Shown here in pieces: positions 16,360 through 25,136 of a stretch of DNA of 30,503 nt. A program made the position numbers and the translations under genes. The stretch comes from an uncultured Mycoplasmatota bacterium (GTDB lineage: Bacteria > Bacillota_I > Bacilli_A > RF39 > UBA660), in the NCBI GenBank assembly GCA_947572405.1, contig CANPBV010000003.1, positions 1 through 30,503 on the forward strand. The letters run 5' to 3'. The notes beneath the pieces were generated by a model. That model did no database searches. It was not told where the DNA came from and saw only the letters and a list, made by a program, of their open reading frames with translations. How positions within the stretch are numbered: position 1 is the stretch's first letter; every line of letters begins with the position of its first letter.

Positions 16360-16847
16360 TTTCTTTCCTCCTTATTCGTACTGCCAAATCCACCTTCACG
16401 TTCTACTTCAATAGACGCCTCATTATCAACGGTTAAAAATTTTGTAAAAATACCTTGTCCAATTCGATCTCCTACTTTAACTACAAAATCTTCTGAACCA
16501 TGATTTTGAAGACTAATCCAGGCATGTCCTTCATTAGATTTATTATTAAAATAGTCACTTTCAAATATTCCAATTTGATTTGTCATTCGTACATTGTATC
16601 GAATCCCTACCGAGCTTCTCACTACCAACATCATCATTTCATCTTCATTCATGGCTATTTTTACACCTGTTGGAACCTTCTTAACATCTCCTGGGTGTAA
16701 AACAAAATCAATTGGACTTTTAAAATCATAACCTGCACTAAATTTTGTTTGACGTTTAGGAAGCTCATGATGATTGTAAACTTCTCTGTTTTCCCCAATA
16801 TCTTTTTTCCATTCTTCCCAACTAATTTTTTCAAAATATCTCGCCAT
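16356..16847 (-). CDS. dut: trimeric-type dUTP pyrophosphatase
   Basis: A 163-aa protein with all five dUTPase motifs in order: AGYDF (38-42), RSSVG (77-81), GIFESDYF (93-100), GDRIGQ (126-131) and R150 with GGFGS (152-156). dUTPase hydrolyses dUTP to dUMP and pyrophosphate. Motif III is unusual: the normal G-x-I-D-x-D-Y reads G-I-F-E-S-D-Y, so the Asp expected to activate water is Glu96. The start is ATG at 16847 (AGGAGG 7 bases upstream); a longer frame runs into the T-box terminator and is not real. It is the first gene after the T-box and overlaps metG by 4 bases. Whether the enzyme is fully active is uncertain. Confidence 0.85.
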   Translation of the reverse strand: MARYFEKISWEEWKKDIGENREVYNHHELPKRQTKFSAGYDFKSPIDFVLHPGDVKKVPTGVKIAMNEDEMMMLVVRSSVGIRYNVRMTNQIGIFESDYFNNKSNEGHAWISLQNHGSEDFVVKVGDRIGQGIFTKFLTVDNEASIEVEREGGFGSTNKEERK

Positions 16848-16903
16848 AAATATTCCTCCTATTTCATAATACGAAATTGGTTCTAAAAAACTTTCAAAAA
16901 AAG

Positions 16904-17153
16904 AAAAAACACGTCCAAAATAAAAGGACGTGGAATAACGTGGTACCACCTTTTTTCATAAAATAAGTATTTTTCTGTCATTTTTACACATACTTATTTT
17001 ACCTTTATTCTATAACGCTGACTGCGGTTTATCCTAAAAATTCAGACAAACAACTCTAGAGCCATTCGTACTAGTTCCTATTACTTGTTTCCACCATTTA
17101 CAAGCTCTCTATAAATACTTGCTAGTATTCTCTCCTTCAAAGTTTTTAAAAAC
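16904..17153 (-). promoter_or_regulatory. T-box riboswitch leader, probably tRNA-Met specific
   Basis: On the minus strand the core T-box word GGTGGTACCACG is at 16939-16950. The antiterminator can be drawn: AAAAGG (16949-16954) pairs with CCTTTT (16922-16927), TGGTACC forms the bulge, and ACGT pairs with ACGT (16938-16941, 16928-16931). The competing terminator is CACGTCC with GGACGTG (16926-16932 and 16910-16916) followed by T (16904-16909). Stem I has AGAGAG and a GGTGGAA loop. The specifier region GAATGGC (17061-17067) contains ATG (Met) and GGC (Gly). The tRNA-contact word TGGT predicts discriminator A73, fitting Met and not Gly (U73). Uncharged tRNA would allow read-through into dut-metG. 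Confidence 0.92.
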
Positions 17154-17159
17154 GAGGTC

Positions 17160-17188
17160 ATTATATCATGAATTTTATTATTGTTCAA
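17160..17188 (-). promoter_or_regulatory. sigma-A promoter for the T-box dut-metG transcript
   Basis: Minus strand TTGAAC (17183-17188), 17 bases, perfect TATAAT (17160-17165). The -35 box lies inside the last codons of the spoVT-like gene. Confidence 0.8.
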
Positions 17189-17705
17189 GATGTTTAGATA
17201 AAAAGTTTGCTACTATTTTTACAATTTGTTCTTCTTTTTCTGATAGAGCGTCTTCTTTTGACAATATTAATACCATACCTAAGGCATCTCCATTGGCTAT
17301 AATAGGGGCATAAGTATAACTTCCCTCTTCTTCCTTTTCTGTTATTTTTAAACCTTTTTTATCACTCTCTAATATCTGGTTTCTTTTTTTAATATGTTCT
17401 TCCATTTCATCACTGATTTTTTCCCCTAAGTAATGTTTTTTTAAATCACCAGATACAGCCACTACATTGTCGTTATCCGTAATAAATACATTTTGCTTTA
17501 TTAAATTTGAAATAGAATCTGTTAATGTTTGGGCTAATTCGTTTAAATTATGAATAGTAGAATATTTTTTTAATATAATTGTTTCATTATCAATATAAAT
17601 TTCTAAATTCTCCCCTTCTTTTATATGCAATGTTTTTCGAATTTCTTTTGGTATTACTATTCTTCCTAATTCATCAATCCTTCTTACCACTCCTGTTGCT
17701 TTCAT
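17178..17705 (-). CDS. spoVT: SpoVT-like transcription regulator (AbrB domain plus GAF-like domain)
   Basis: A 175-aa protein, close to B. subtilis SpoVT (178 aa). An N-terminal AbrB-type swapped-hairpin DNA-binding domain contains GVVRRIDELGRIVIPKEIR (residues 5-23). The rest is a GAF-like sensor domain. SpoVT modulates sigma-G-dependent genes in the forespore. The start is ATG at 17705; GAGGG is 5 bases upstream. The neighbour mfd-spoVT is conserved in B. subtilis, but here the ppaC-like gene is inserted. AbrB-family paralogues are similar in the first 50 residues, so the GAF part and genomic place decide the call. No convincing promoter was found, only AT-rich sequence divergent from the ppaC promoter. 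Confidence 0.9.
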   Translation of the reverse strand: MKATGVVRRIDELGRIVIPKEIRKTLHIKEGENLEIYIDNETIILKKYSTIHNLNELAQTLTDSISNLIKQNVFITDNDNVVAVSGDLKKHYLGEKISDEMEEHIKKRNQILESDKKGLKITEKEEEGSYTYAPIIANGDALGMVLILSKEDALSEKEEQIVKIVANFLSKHLEQ

Positions 17706-17753
17706 ATTTCCCTCACTTTCTAACCATATTTTGTGAGGAAATAGCAATTTTAT

Positions 17754-17782
17754 ACGACACTTTTTCGAAAATATGGTATAAT
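17754..17782 (+). promoter_or_regulatory. promoter for the pyrophosphatase gene
   Basis: Perfect TATAAT (17777-17782) with a TG extended element, and a weak -35 ACGACA (17754-17759) 17 bases upstream. A 10-bp palindrome TTTTCGAAAA (17762-17771) lies between the boxes. Confidence 0.6.
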
Positions 17783-17810
17783 TTTATATACGGATTTTAA
17801 GGAGGAATTT

Positions 17811-19433
17811 ATGGAAAAAGTTTATGTTTTTGGTCATAGAAGACCAGATACTGATAGTGTTACCGCAGCAATTACCCTTTCTTACTTAAAAAAACAATTA
17901 GGAATCAATGCAGTACCTGTAATATTAAGCGAAATTAATAATGAAACAAAATTCGTTTTAAACTATTTTAAAGTCGAAACACCTAAATATCTTAATGATG
18001 TAAAATTGAAAGTGAAAGATTTAAATTATTCAAAGAAGTATTTTATTTCAGATAAAACTTCTGTCTATCAAGGATTTTTAGCAATGAAAAAGGCTGCCAT
18101 CCATAAAATCCCAGTTGTTAATAATGAACAGCATTTGGTCGGAATTCTTAGTATGGGAGATATTGCCAAAGATCAACTATCTAATGAACTACATCATCTA
18201 ATTGCATCATATGATAATATTTTGGAAGTTTTAAATGGCATTGAAATTACTCGTTTTGATCAAGAAATTGAAGGAGAAGCCTTGGTTGCCTCTTACAAAA
18301 GTACGACATTTATGGAAACTATCAAAATAAACCGCTCTAGTATTATTATTGTGGGAGATCGCCATAGTGTGATTGAATACGCAGTCAATAATAATGCCCG
18401 TTTAATCATTCTAACAGGTAGTTCCGATATTAAACCAGAGCATTTAGAAATTGCGAAAAAAAATAAAGTGAATATTATTAAAACAGCTTATGATACATTT
18501 AAAGTGACTAGAATTTTCAATTTGTGTAAATACGCAAGTGAAATTATGTCCGCCAAAAACGTTTTATGTATCAAAGATGTAGATGATGTAAAAGAGTTTA
18601 TTTCCATCGCAAATCAGACCAAATACAGTTATTACCCTGTGATTACTAAAAATGAAAAATGCCTAGGTATTTTAAGGTTATCTGATGCAAATGAAGTAAA
18701 GCGTCATAAAGTAATTTTGGTTGACCATAATTCTTCTGATCAAAGTGTCATTGGCCTTGAAGAAGCTGAAATTATGGAAATCATTGATCATCATAATATT
18801 GGTACCATTGGAACTGCTATGCCTATCAATTTTAGAAATATGCCTGTTGGAAGCACGAATACAATTATTTATCAACTTTATAAGGAGAATTTAATCCCTA
18901 TTCCAAAACAAATAGCAGGATTAATATTATCTGGGATTCTATCAGATACCTTAATCCTAAAATCCCCTACAACTACTGATTTGGATAAAAATGTTGTGAC
19001 AGAATTAAGCAACTTAATTGGAATTAATTATCAAAATTATGGAATTGAAATGTTAAAAGCAGGATCTAGTATAAAAGGAAAAACACCTTATGAAGTCCTA
19101 TATACGGATTTTAAGGTGTACCCATTGGGTGACCGAAAAATGGGTATTGGGCAAATTACTACAGCTAATGCTAACGAAATCTTAGATGAAAAAGAAAAGT
19201 ATGTTGATCTACTAAATCATGTTTCTTTGGAAAATAATTATTATTTTATCGCTTTATTTATTACTGATATCATTGAAAATGGTTCTTATGTTTTATACAG
19301 TGATGAAGGCGCTAGTTTACTACGCTCAGCTTATGGACTTCAAACAATCACAGAAGGAACTTATCTCCCGAATATTGTTTCCCGCAAAAAGCAAGTGGTC
19401 CCTAATATCATGGAACAATATGAAGTAAAATAA
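17811..19433 (+). CDS. manganese-dependent inorganic pyrophosphatase with CBS and DRTGG domains
   Basis: A 540-aa family II pyrophosphatase (DHH superfamily). The DHH domain starts with FGHRRPDTDS (His9, Asp13, Asp15) and resumes with IIDHHNIG near 324. Between them is a regulatory insert of CBS domain, DRTGG-like domain and second CBS domain (about residues 60-300). The DHHA2 domain follows and carries SRKKQVVP near the C-terminus. In this class CBS domains bind adenine nucleotides to control activity. PPi hydrolysis drives biosynthesis. AAGGAGG precedes the ATG. It is the only plus-strand gene in the interior, flanked by divergent spoVT and convergent mfd, and is not at this place in B. subtilis. 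Confidence 0.95.
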   Translation: MEKVYVFGHRRPDTDSVTAAITLSYLKKQLGINAVPVILSEINNETKFVLNYFKVETPKYLNDVKLKVKDLNYSKKYFISDKTSVYQGFLAMKKAAIHKIPVVNNEQHLVGILSMGDIAKDQLSNELHHLIASYDNILEVLNGIEITRFDQEIEGEALVASYKSTTFMETIKINRSSIIIVGDRHSVIEYAVNNNARLIILTGSSDIKPEHLEIAKKNKVNIIKTAYDTFKVTRIFNLCKYASEIMSAKNVLCIKDVDDVKEFISIANQTKYSYYPVITKNEKCLGILRLSDANEVKRHKVILVDHNSSDQSVIGLEEAEIMEIIDHHNIGTIGTAMPINFRNMPVGSTNTIIYQLYKENLIPIPKQIAGLILSGILSDTLILKSPTTTDLDKNVVTELSNLIGINYQNYGIEMLKAGSSIKGKTPYEVLYTDFKVYPLGDRKMGIGQITTANANEILDEKEKYVDLLNHVSLENNYYFIALFITDIIENGSYVLYSDEGASLLRSAYGLQTITEGTYLPNIVSRKKQVVPNIMEQYEVK

Positions 19434-19487
19434 AAAGTTAAAAATGGATGTGAACCTTGTTTGGGAAACATCATAAAAAAGGCTAAC

Positions 19488-19528
19488 AAAAAATCAAGCT
19501 CTGTTCCTATAGACCCTTGATTTTTTTT
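19488..19528. terminator. bidirectional terminator between pyrophosphatase gene and mfd
   Basis: An 11-bp perfect stem, AAAAAATCAAG (19488-19498) with CTTGATTTTTT (19516-19526), ends in a T run on the plus strand and works in both directions. The rest of the 241-bp gap (19434-19674) is AT-rich and holds only weak A/T hairpins. Confidence 0.85.
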
Positions 19529-19674
19529 ATACAATTATAATATTTATAAGCAACTTTCTAGCATACAGATCTATAATTGCTGATAAATTATACTGTATTC
19601 TAACCTTTTTTATTATATTAACTCATCTTTATAAATTATTTATAATTAAGAAAAATAGTAATATTTTTATAAGA

Positions 19675-22600
19675 TTATTTTTGACATTTTTCCAATATTT
19701 CCAAAAGCTCTATCAAGTAATAAATATAATGTCTTTCTAAGCAAACGATATCTAACGTTATGATTAGCCTTGAAAATCGACTACTAAAGCGAATAGATTT
19801 TGATAATTCGGAAGCCTTCAAAAATAATTGTTCCCCATCTATTAAGCTCATCTTTTTTGGATTTAATATTAACTCAATAGAGTTTTTGGTTTGTTTTACA
19901 TTTTCAATATCTAATTGATGCGCTAATTTTTCAAACCATTGTTCATACATATATATTTCTAAAGTCTCAGATATTTTTCCAAATCTGTCTTCTATTTCTT
20001 TTCTAATTTCCAAAAGTTTTTCTTTAGAATCGATCTGATTTATTTTTTGATGAATTTCGATTTTTAATTCTGTATCTGAAACATAGTCATTATCAATTGC
20101 TGTTTCAACATCTAGTAATGGTTGTTCTTCCTCTTTCTTTTCCTCTATTCGATTTCCCTTTTTCTTTTCCACTGCCTCATTTAACATTTCTAAAAATAAA
20201 TCCATTCCTACAGTGTCGATAAAACCTGCTTGTTCACTTCCTAATACATCTCCAGCCCCACGTATGGATAAATCTCTCATAGCAATGGAAAATCCACTTC
20301 CTAATTCTGTAAAATCTTTAATTACATTTAAACGTTTGGTCGCTATTTCTGATAAACTTTTTCCGGGAGTATACATTAAATAACAATAAGCGATTTTATT
20401 ACTTCTTCCCACTCTTCCTCTTATTTGATAAAGTTGAGATAATCCAAAATGGTCTGCATCTAGAATAATTAGGGTATTTACATTTGGCATATCGATTCCT
20501 GTTTCTATTATAGTTGTACATAATAAAATATCATATTTCTGATGAATAAAATCTATGATTTTATCTTCCATTTCATTTTTATCCATCTGCCCATGTACAC
20601 TAATAATTTTTGCTTCTGGAATCAACTTTTTAATTTCTTGCTCTTTTCTTTCCATACTTTCAATATGATTATATAATATAAAGATTTGTCCATTTCTTCC
20701 TAATTCTTTATAGACGGCATCTTTTATCATCTGCGTATTTTCTGCTAGCACATAAGTTTGGACTGGATAACGATTTACTGGCGGAGTTTCTATTAGGGAC
20801 ATACTTCTAATTCCCGCTATTGACATTTGTAGCGTTCTTGGAATTGGTGTTGCTGATAGGGTTAATACATCAATATTATTTTTATATTGTTTTACTTTTT
20901 CTTTGTGTTTTACTCCAAATCTCTGTTCTTCATCAATTACTAATAATCCTAAATCTTTAAATTTTACATCATCACTTAATAAACGATGTGTCCCTATTAC
21001 CAAATCTACTTTTCCCTCTTCAATTTTCTTTAAATTTTCTTTTATTTGTTTTGGTTTAACAAATCTATTTAAAAGACAAATATTAAATGGATAATTTTGA
21101 TAACGTTCTATTGCATTTCTGTAGTGCTGTCCTGATAATATGGTTGTTGGACAAAGAAATGCAACTTGCTTACCAGAATGAATGGCTTTAAAAATAGCTC
21201 GAAAAGCCACTTCCGTTTTTCCATATCCAACATCACCACATAACAATCTATCCATAGGATGTGGTTTTTCCATATCTTTTTTGATTTCTGATGATACCTT
21301 TATTTGATCCAGTGTTTCTTGATATAGAAATTCTTTTTCAAATTGTAACTGTTCTTCTGAATCTTTTTCAAATGCATAGCCTTCTACTGATTCTCTTGAA
21401 GCATAAAGTTCTAACAGTTCGCTTGCAATACTTTCTGCTCTTTCTCTTGCCTTCATTTTTTTCTTTTGCCATTCGGTCCCGCCTAATTTGCTTAGTTTTG
21501 GTATTACTGTATCTTTAGAAGAATATTTATGAATAAACTCTATTTTTTCTACTGGTACATATAAATGATCTCCATCTTTATATTCAATATTCAAATAATC
21601 TTTTCTAAAACCATTTTTAACTAATGTTCTTAAACCACAATATCTACCAATTCCGTGTGCAACATGAACAACAAAATCTCCTTCTTCTAAACTAGATAAA
21701 TTTTTTATTTTCGTTCCTATTTTAAAGTTGCTTTTATATTTACTAGAATAATCCTGTTTTGCAAATAATTCCTGTTCACTAATTACAACATAATTTTGAA
21801 ACAAAAATCCTTGTGTTATTGGATAAATAACTATATTTATTGCGTTTTCTACAATTTCATTTATAGAAGAAAAAACAAAAGAGATATCATTCCATTCCTC
21901 TAACAATTTATTTACTTGATATCGATTGGATACACAAATAATAACAGTCTTCTTTTTATACTTTAAAATTTCGGCTTTGATTTTTTCACTTGTTCCATGG
22001 AATACTTCTAATTCTTGTGAGTGATAATGTTCTATTTTATTTTCTACATTTATTTGGTTATCAAAATTATTTAAATATAACATATCATTTGTTTTTATAT
22101 TTTCTAGTGAATGCATATAAGAATATTTTTCATGATTATTACACTGATATTCAAATATTTCTTCCAATAAAGTTTGATATCCTCTACTAATATCTTCATA
22201 ATTTTCAAAAACTAAAATAGGGTTTTCCAAAAAGTCCAACAACATGGATAGCTTTATATAATTTCCTAGTTCTCGTTGCTTTGGTTCTATATCCAAAACC
22301 TCATCTATTAAAAATTCTGTATTTGGAGTTATTTCTATTTCTTCTATTTCGGTAATAGTTAACTGACTATCAATATCGAATTCTCTAATAGAATCAATTT
22401 CATCTCCCCATAATTCAACTCGAATTGGCCGATTTGCACCTAAAGGAAATATGTCTAAAACAAACCCCCTTACGGCGATTTCTCCTGTTTTATTAACAAT
22501 TGTTTCTTTTATATATCCAAGTTTTAATAATTGTTCTATTAAATGATGCATATCAATCTGATCATGAATGTGCAACTTTATTCTAGAACTTTGGTATACG

Positions 22601-22953
22601 TCTTTGGATGGAAGAAAACGTAAAAATCCCATTAAATTTGTGATAATAATACCAGAATTTTGAGATACCAAATGATTTAGTGTTTCTAATCTTGTTACTT
22701 TGAGTTCTGGACTAATTGCCAAAGCTTCACTAGTCAAAAAATCATCCATCGGAAAAAAATATACTTCCTCTGTATATTTACTTAATCTTTGATAACACTT
22801 ATTTGCTTCATATAAACCATTTGTTACAAGTAAGATATTCCTTTTTTTTAAATTCCACAATTGAAATAAATATATCATTTTTAGTTCTTGTGTCAATCCC
22901 GTAATTTCTCCTGATGTTTGAACATTTGGAAATAAGGAATGAAAAAGTTTCAT
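19675..22953 (-). CDS. mfd: transcription-repair coupling factor Mfd
   Basis: A 1092-aa protein, slightly shorter than B. subtilis Mfd (1177). UvrB-like N-terminal domains come first, then a CarD-like RNA polymerase interaction domain (GDFVVHVAHGIGRY region). The superfamily 2 translocase motor has Walker A GYGKTE near residue 572-579, DEEQRFG near 673, and SATPIPRTLQ. The C-terminal TRCF domain closes it. It releases stalled RNA polymerase and recruits UvrA. AGGAGG lies upstream of the ATG. A terminator-like hairpin separates it from pth, so it may have its own promoter or depend on read-through. Confidence 0.97.
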   Translation of the reverse strand: MKLFHSLFPNVQTSGEITGLTQELKMIYLFQLWNLKKRNILLVTNGLYEANKCYQRLSKYTEEVYFFPMDDFLTSEALAISPELKVTRLETLNHLVSQNSGIIITNLMGFLRFLPSKDVYQSSRIKLHIHDQIDMHHLIEQLLKLGYIKETIVNKTGEIAVRGFVLDIFPLGANRPIRVELWGDEIDSIREFDIDSQLTITEIEEIEITPNTEFLIDEVLDIEPKQRELGNYIKLSMLLDFLENPILVFENYEDISRGYQTLLEEIFEYQCNNHEKYSYMHSLENIKTNDMLYLNNFDNQINVENKIEHYHSQELEVFHGTSEKIKAEILKYKKKTVIICVSNRYQVNKLLEEWNDISFVFSSINEIVENAINIVIYPITQGFLFQNYVVISEQELFAKQDYSSKYKSNFKIGTKIKNLSSLEEGDFVVHVAHGIGRYCGLRTLVKNGFRKDYLNIEYKDGDHLYVPVEKIEFIHKYSSKDTVIPKLSKLGGTEWQKKKMKARERAESIASELLELYASRESVEGYAFEKDSEEQLQFEKEFLYQETLDQIKVSSEIKKDMEKPHPMDRLLCGDVGYGKTEVAFRAIFKAIHSGKQVAFLCPTTILSGQHYRNAIERYQNYPFNICLLNRFVKPKQIKENLKKIEEGKVDLVIGTHRLLSDDVKFKDLGLLVIDEEQRFGVKHKEKVKQYKNNIDVLTLSATPIPRTLQMSIAGIRSMSLIETPPVNRYPVQTYVLAENTQMIKDAVYKELGRNGQIFILYNHIESMERKEQEIKKLIPEAKIISVHGQMDKNEMEDKIIDFIHQKYDILLCTTIIETGIDMPNVNTLIILDADHFGLSQLYQIRGRVGRSNKIAYCYLMYTPGKSLSEIATKRLNVIKDFTELGSGFSIAMRDLSIRGAGDVLGSEQAGFIDTVGMDLFLEMLNEAVEKKKGNRIEEKKEEEQPLLDVETAIDNDYVSDTELKIEIHQKINQIDSKEKLLEIRKEIEDRFGKISETLEIYMYEQWFEKLAHQLDIENVKQTKNSIELILNPKKMSLIDGEQLFLKASELSKSIRFSSRFSRLIITLDIVCLERHYIYYLIELLEILEKCQK

Positions 22954-22973
22954 AAAATTGCCTCCTATACGCC

Positions 22974-22997
22974 AAAAAAGTGATACTTTTGTATCGC
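22974..22997 (-). terminator. possible terminator between pth and mfd
   Basis: A GATAC/GTATC stem (22982-22986 and 22991-22995) extended by one wobble and one G-C pair, with a 4-base loop, followed on the minus strand by T (22974-22979). It starts immediately after the pth stop. Confidence 0.5.
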
Positions 22998-22999
22998 AA

Positions 23000-23560
23000 C
23001 TATTTTTTATTATATTTATTCATAACATTTTCAAAAGAATTTATACAGAAATCATCAAAAATATCAATTACTGTATTTAATACACTATCTATTTTTTCCT
23101 TTTCTTCTAAGGAAAATTTCCCCAACACATAATCTTTTGTATCATAACTTTTATTATTTGAAATCCCTATTTTTAGTCTCTTATATTCCTGAGTTTTTAA
23201 ATGCAGTTCTATGTTTTTAAGTCCATTATGACCGCCTGAGCTTCCTTTATATTTTAATTTAAATTTTCCTGTGGGCATATCCAAATCATCACTAATAATT
23301 AAAATATCTGATATTCCTATTTTATAATACTGCATCAAAGCTTTTACAGCTTCTCCCGATAAGTTCATATAAGTAAGCGGTTTTAATAATAATATTTTTT
23401 CATTATCTTTTTCAAAAATGGTATAAATCCCATTTCCCTTTTTTGAGTTCAAGGTAACATGATTTTTTAAAGCAATTTTATCTATTGCCATAAAGCCAAC
23501 ATTATGCCGCGTATTTTCATATTCTTTTCCAGGATTTCCTAATCCTACTATCATTTTCAT
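23000..23560 (-). CDS. pth: peptidyl-tRNA hydrolase
   Basis: A 186-aa protein of typical size. GLGNPGKEYENTRHNVGF occupies residues 6-23 with catalytic His19, the conserved DDLDMPTGK lies near 92, and GSSGGHNGLKNI near 106-117 contacts the tRNA. It recycles peptidyl-tRNA dropped by ribosomes. The ATG overlaps the rsmI stop (ATGA), suggesting translational coupling. The pth-mfd neighbour order is conserved in B. subtilis, but there it lies further from rsmI. Confidence 0.98.
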   Translation of the reverse strand: MKMIVGLGNPGKEYENTRHNVGFMAIDKIALKNHVTLNSKKGNGIYTIFEKDNEKILLLKPLTYMNLSGEAVKALMQYYKIGISDILIISDDLDMPTGKFKLKYKGSSGGHNGLKNIELHLKTQEYKRLKIGISNNKSYDTKDYVLGKFSLEEKEKIDSVLNTVIDIFDDFCINSFENVMNKYNKK

Positions 23561-24408
23561 AAATCCACCTGCTTTATCCCATGATACTCATTATATATTT
23601 CACTCGTTTTTACATTCCTATCTTTCGCTACTTTTTTTATCGCTTCTTTTGAGGTATAACCTTGAGTTAAATAAATATTAACATGATCTATAATAGAAAG
23701 AGAGTCATAATTCTTTTCATCGTGGTTTCCAGTAACTACTAATACCATTTCCCCTTTGGCTTCTTCTATTTCTAATAATACCTCATGAATTGTTCCACGA
23801 TAAACTTCTTCAAATTTTTTTGTGATTTCTCTTGAAATACTAATATTTCTTTCTCCAAAAATATTAGATATATTTTGAAGAGTATCTTTGATTCGATGTG
23901 GAGCTTCATAAAAAATCATTGTATAAGGAAAATCTTTTAAATTTTCCAGTTCTTTTTTCCGTTTGCTTTCTTTGCTATTTAAAAATCCATAAAATAAAAA
24001 CGGGCTTGGTTCTATCCCAGATGAAGTAAGAGCTGGTATAAGAGCGGTTGCTCCTGGAAGCGATACCACATTATACCCCGCTTCTATTGCTACTTTCGAC
24101 AAAGCATAACCAGGATCACTAATAATTGGAGTTCCTCTATCACTAGCTAGTCCAACATTTTTTCCTTGTTTTAAAAATTGAATTAGTTTTTCACTATTTT
24201 GTTTTTCATTATGTTCATGATTGGCTATTAAAGGCTTTTTTATATTTAAGCTTTTTAATAGTTGTCCTGTCACTCTTGTATCTTCAGAAAATATGACATC
24301 TACAAAGTTTAATATCTTAATCGTTCTAAGTGTTATATCATCCATATTTCCAATAGGAGTTGGAATTAAATATAGTGTTGGTCTATTATCATAACTTTTC
24401 TGTGACAT
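23557..24408 (-). CDS. rsmI: 16S rRNA (cytidine1402-2'-O)-methyltransferase RsmI
   Basis: A 283-aa tetrapyrrole-methylase-fold enzyme. It opens with LYLIPTPIGNMDDITLR and has the LASDRGTPIISDPGY SAM-site segment. It methylates the ribose of C1402 in 16S rRNA. The start is ATG at 24408: GAGGTG lies 6 bases upstream, and the in-frame GTG at 24417 is part of that site. It follows yabB by 14 bases. In B. subtilis yazA (GIY-YIG) lies between them; it is missing here. Confidence 0.96.
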   Translation of the reverse strand: MSQKSYDNRPTLYLIPTPIGNMDDITLRTIKILNFVDVIFSEDTRVTGQLLKSLNIKKPLIANHEHNEKQNSEKLIQFLKQGKNVGLASDRGTPIISDPGYALSKVAIEAGYNVVSLPGATALIPALTSSGIEPSPFLFYGFLNSKESKRKKELENLKDFPYTMIFYEAPHRIKDTLQNISNIFGERNISISREITKKFEEVYRGTIHEVLLEIEEAKGEMVLVVTGNHDEKNYDSLSIIDHVNIYLTQGYTSKEAIKKVAKDRNVKTSEIYNEYHGIKQVDL

Positions 24409-24422
24409 TTTTCTCACCTCAT

Positions 24423-25136
24423 TTACGAAAAATATTTCTTTACTTCTTCTGTATAACTTCCATCTTGATGATGTACATATAATGGTGGAAGTATTTTTAA
24501 TCCAGAATTTCCATTCTTTTTTCCTTCTATTAATAAAATATGGCTATTTTCATTTTTCTTTGGATATACATATTGAATTTTTTTAGGCTCAATATTATTC
24601 TTCCTCATTTCTACTAAAATATCAACCAAACGTTCTGGTCTATGAACTAGAGCAACCACACCTTGATTTTTTAATAGTTTACGCGCTAATGTTAAAACAT
24701 CTTCTAAAGTTAAGGTTACTTCATGACGTGCTATAGTCTTCTCATCTTTCTCATTAAAATGAGAATTTTTACATACTTTAAAAAAAGGAGGATTACAGGT
24801 AATCACATCATACTGGTCAGTTTCTAATGGATAACTTCTAATATCGTCTTGTATAATTTGGATTTGATTCTCTAAATTGTTCAGTGCTACTGATTTTCTA
24901 GCAAGTTCAGCACTTTTCTTTTGAATTTCTATTCCAGTTATTTGCGCTTTTGTCTTTGTCGATAAAATAAGAGGCATTGGCGCATTTCCTGTTCCTATAT
25001 CTAATATTTTTTTTATATTTTTATTTATTGTAACAAAGTTTGGTAATAATATTGAATCAATTGAAAATCGAAAACTATCACTTTCTTGGATAATCTTTAT
25101 GTTTTCATATCCTAATACATAGTTAATGGTTTCCAC
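24423..25136 (-). CDS. tRNA1(Val) (adenine37-N6)-methyltransferase-like protein (YabB/TrmN6)
   Basis: A 237-aa SAM-dependent methyltransferase. The SAM loop is LDIGTGNAPMPL near residue 45, and the catalytic NPPF motif (N6-adenine type) follows DVITC near 115. The family includes TrmN6, which methylates A37 of tRNA-Val. Its start overlaps the ricT stop by 14 bases, so translation is probably coupled. In B. subtilis yabB lies between yabA and yazA; both neighbours are missing here. The substrate is inferred from the family. Confidence 0.9.
   Translation of the reverse strand: METINYVLGYENIKIIQESDSFRFSIDSILLPNFVTINKNIKKILDIGTGNAPMPLILSTKTKAQITGIEIQKKSAELARKSVALNNLENQIQIIQDDIRSYPLETDQYDVITCNPPFFKVCKNSHFNEKDEKTIARHEVTLTLEDVLTLARKLLKNQGVVALVHRPERLVDILVEMRKNNIEPKKIQYVYPKKNENSHILLIEGKKNGNSGLKILPPLYVHHQDGSYTEEVKKYFS

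Noticed and set aside
16848..16949. Longer dUTPase N-terminus (34 extra residues)
   Set aside because: It would be translated from the T-box terminator and antiterminator; the ATG at 16847 has AGGAGG at the ideal distance.
19651..19668. A/T-only hairpin just after mfd as its terminator
   Set aside because: It has seven A-T pairs and no following T run; the bidirectional hairpin at 19488-19528 is a much better terminator.
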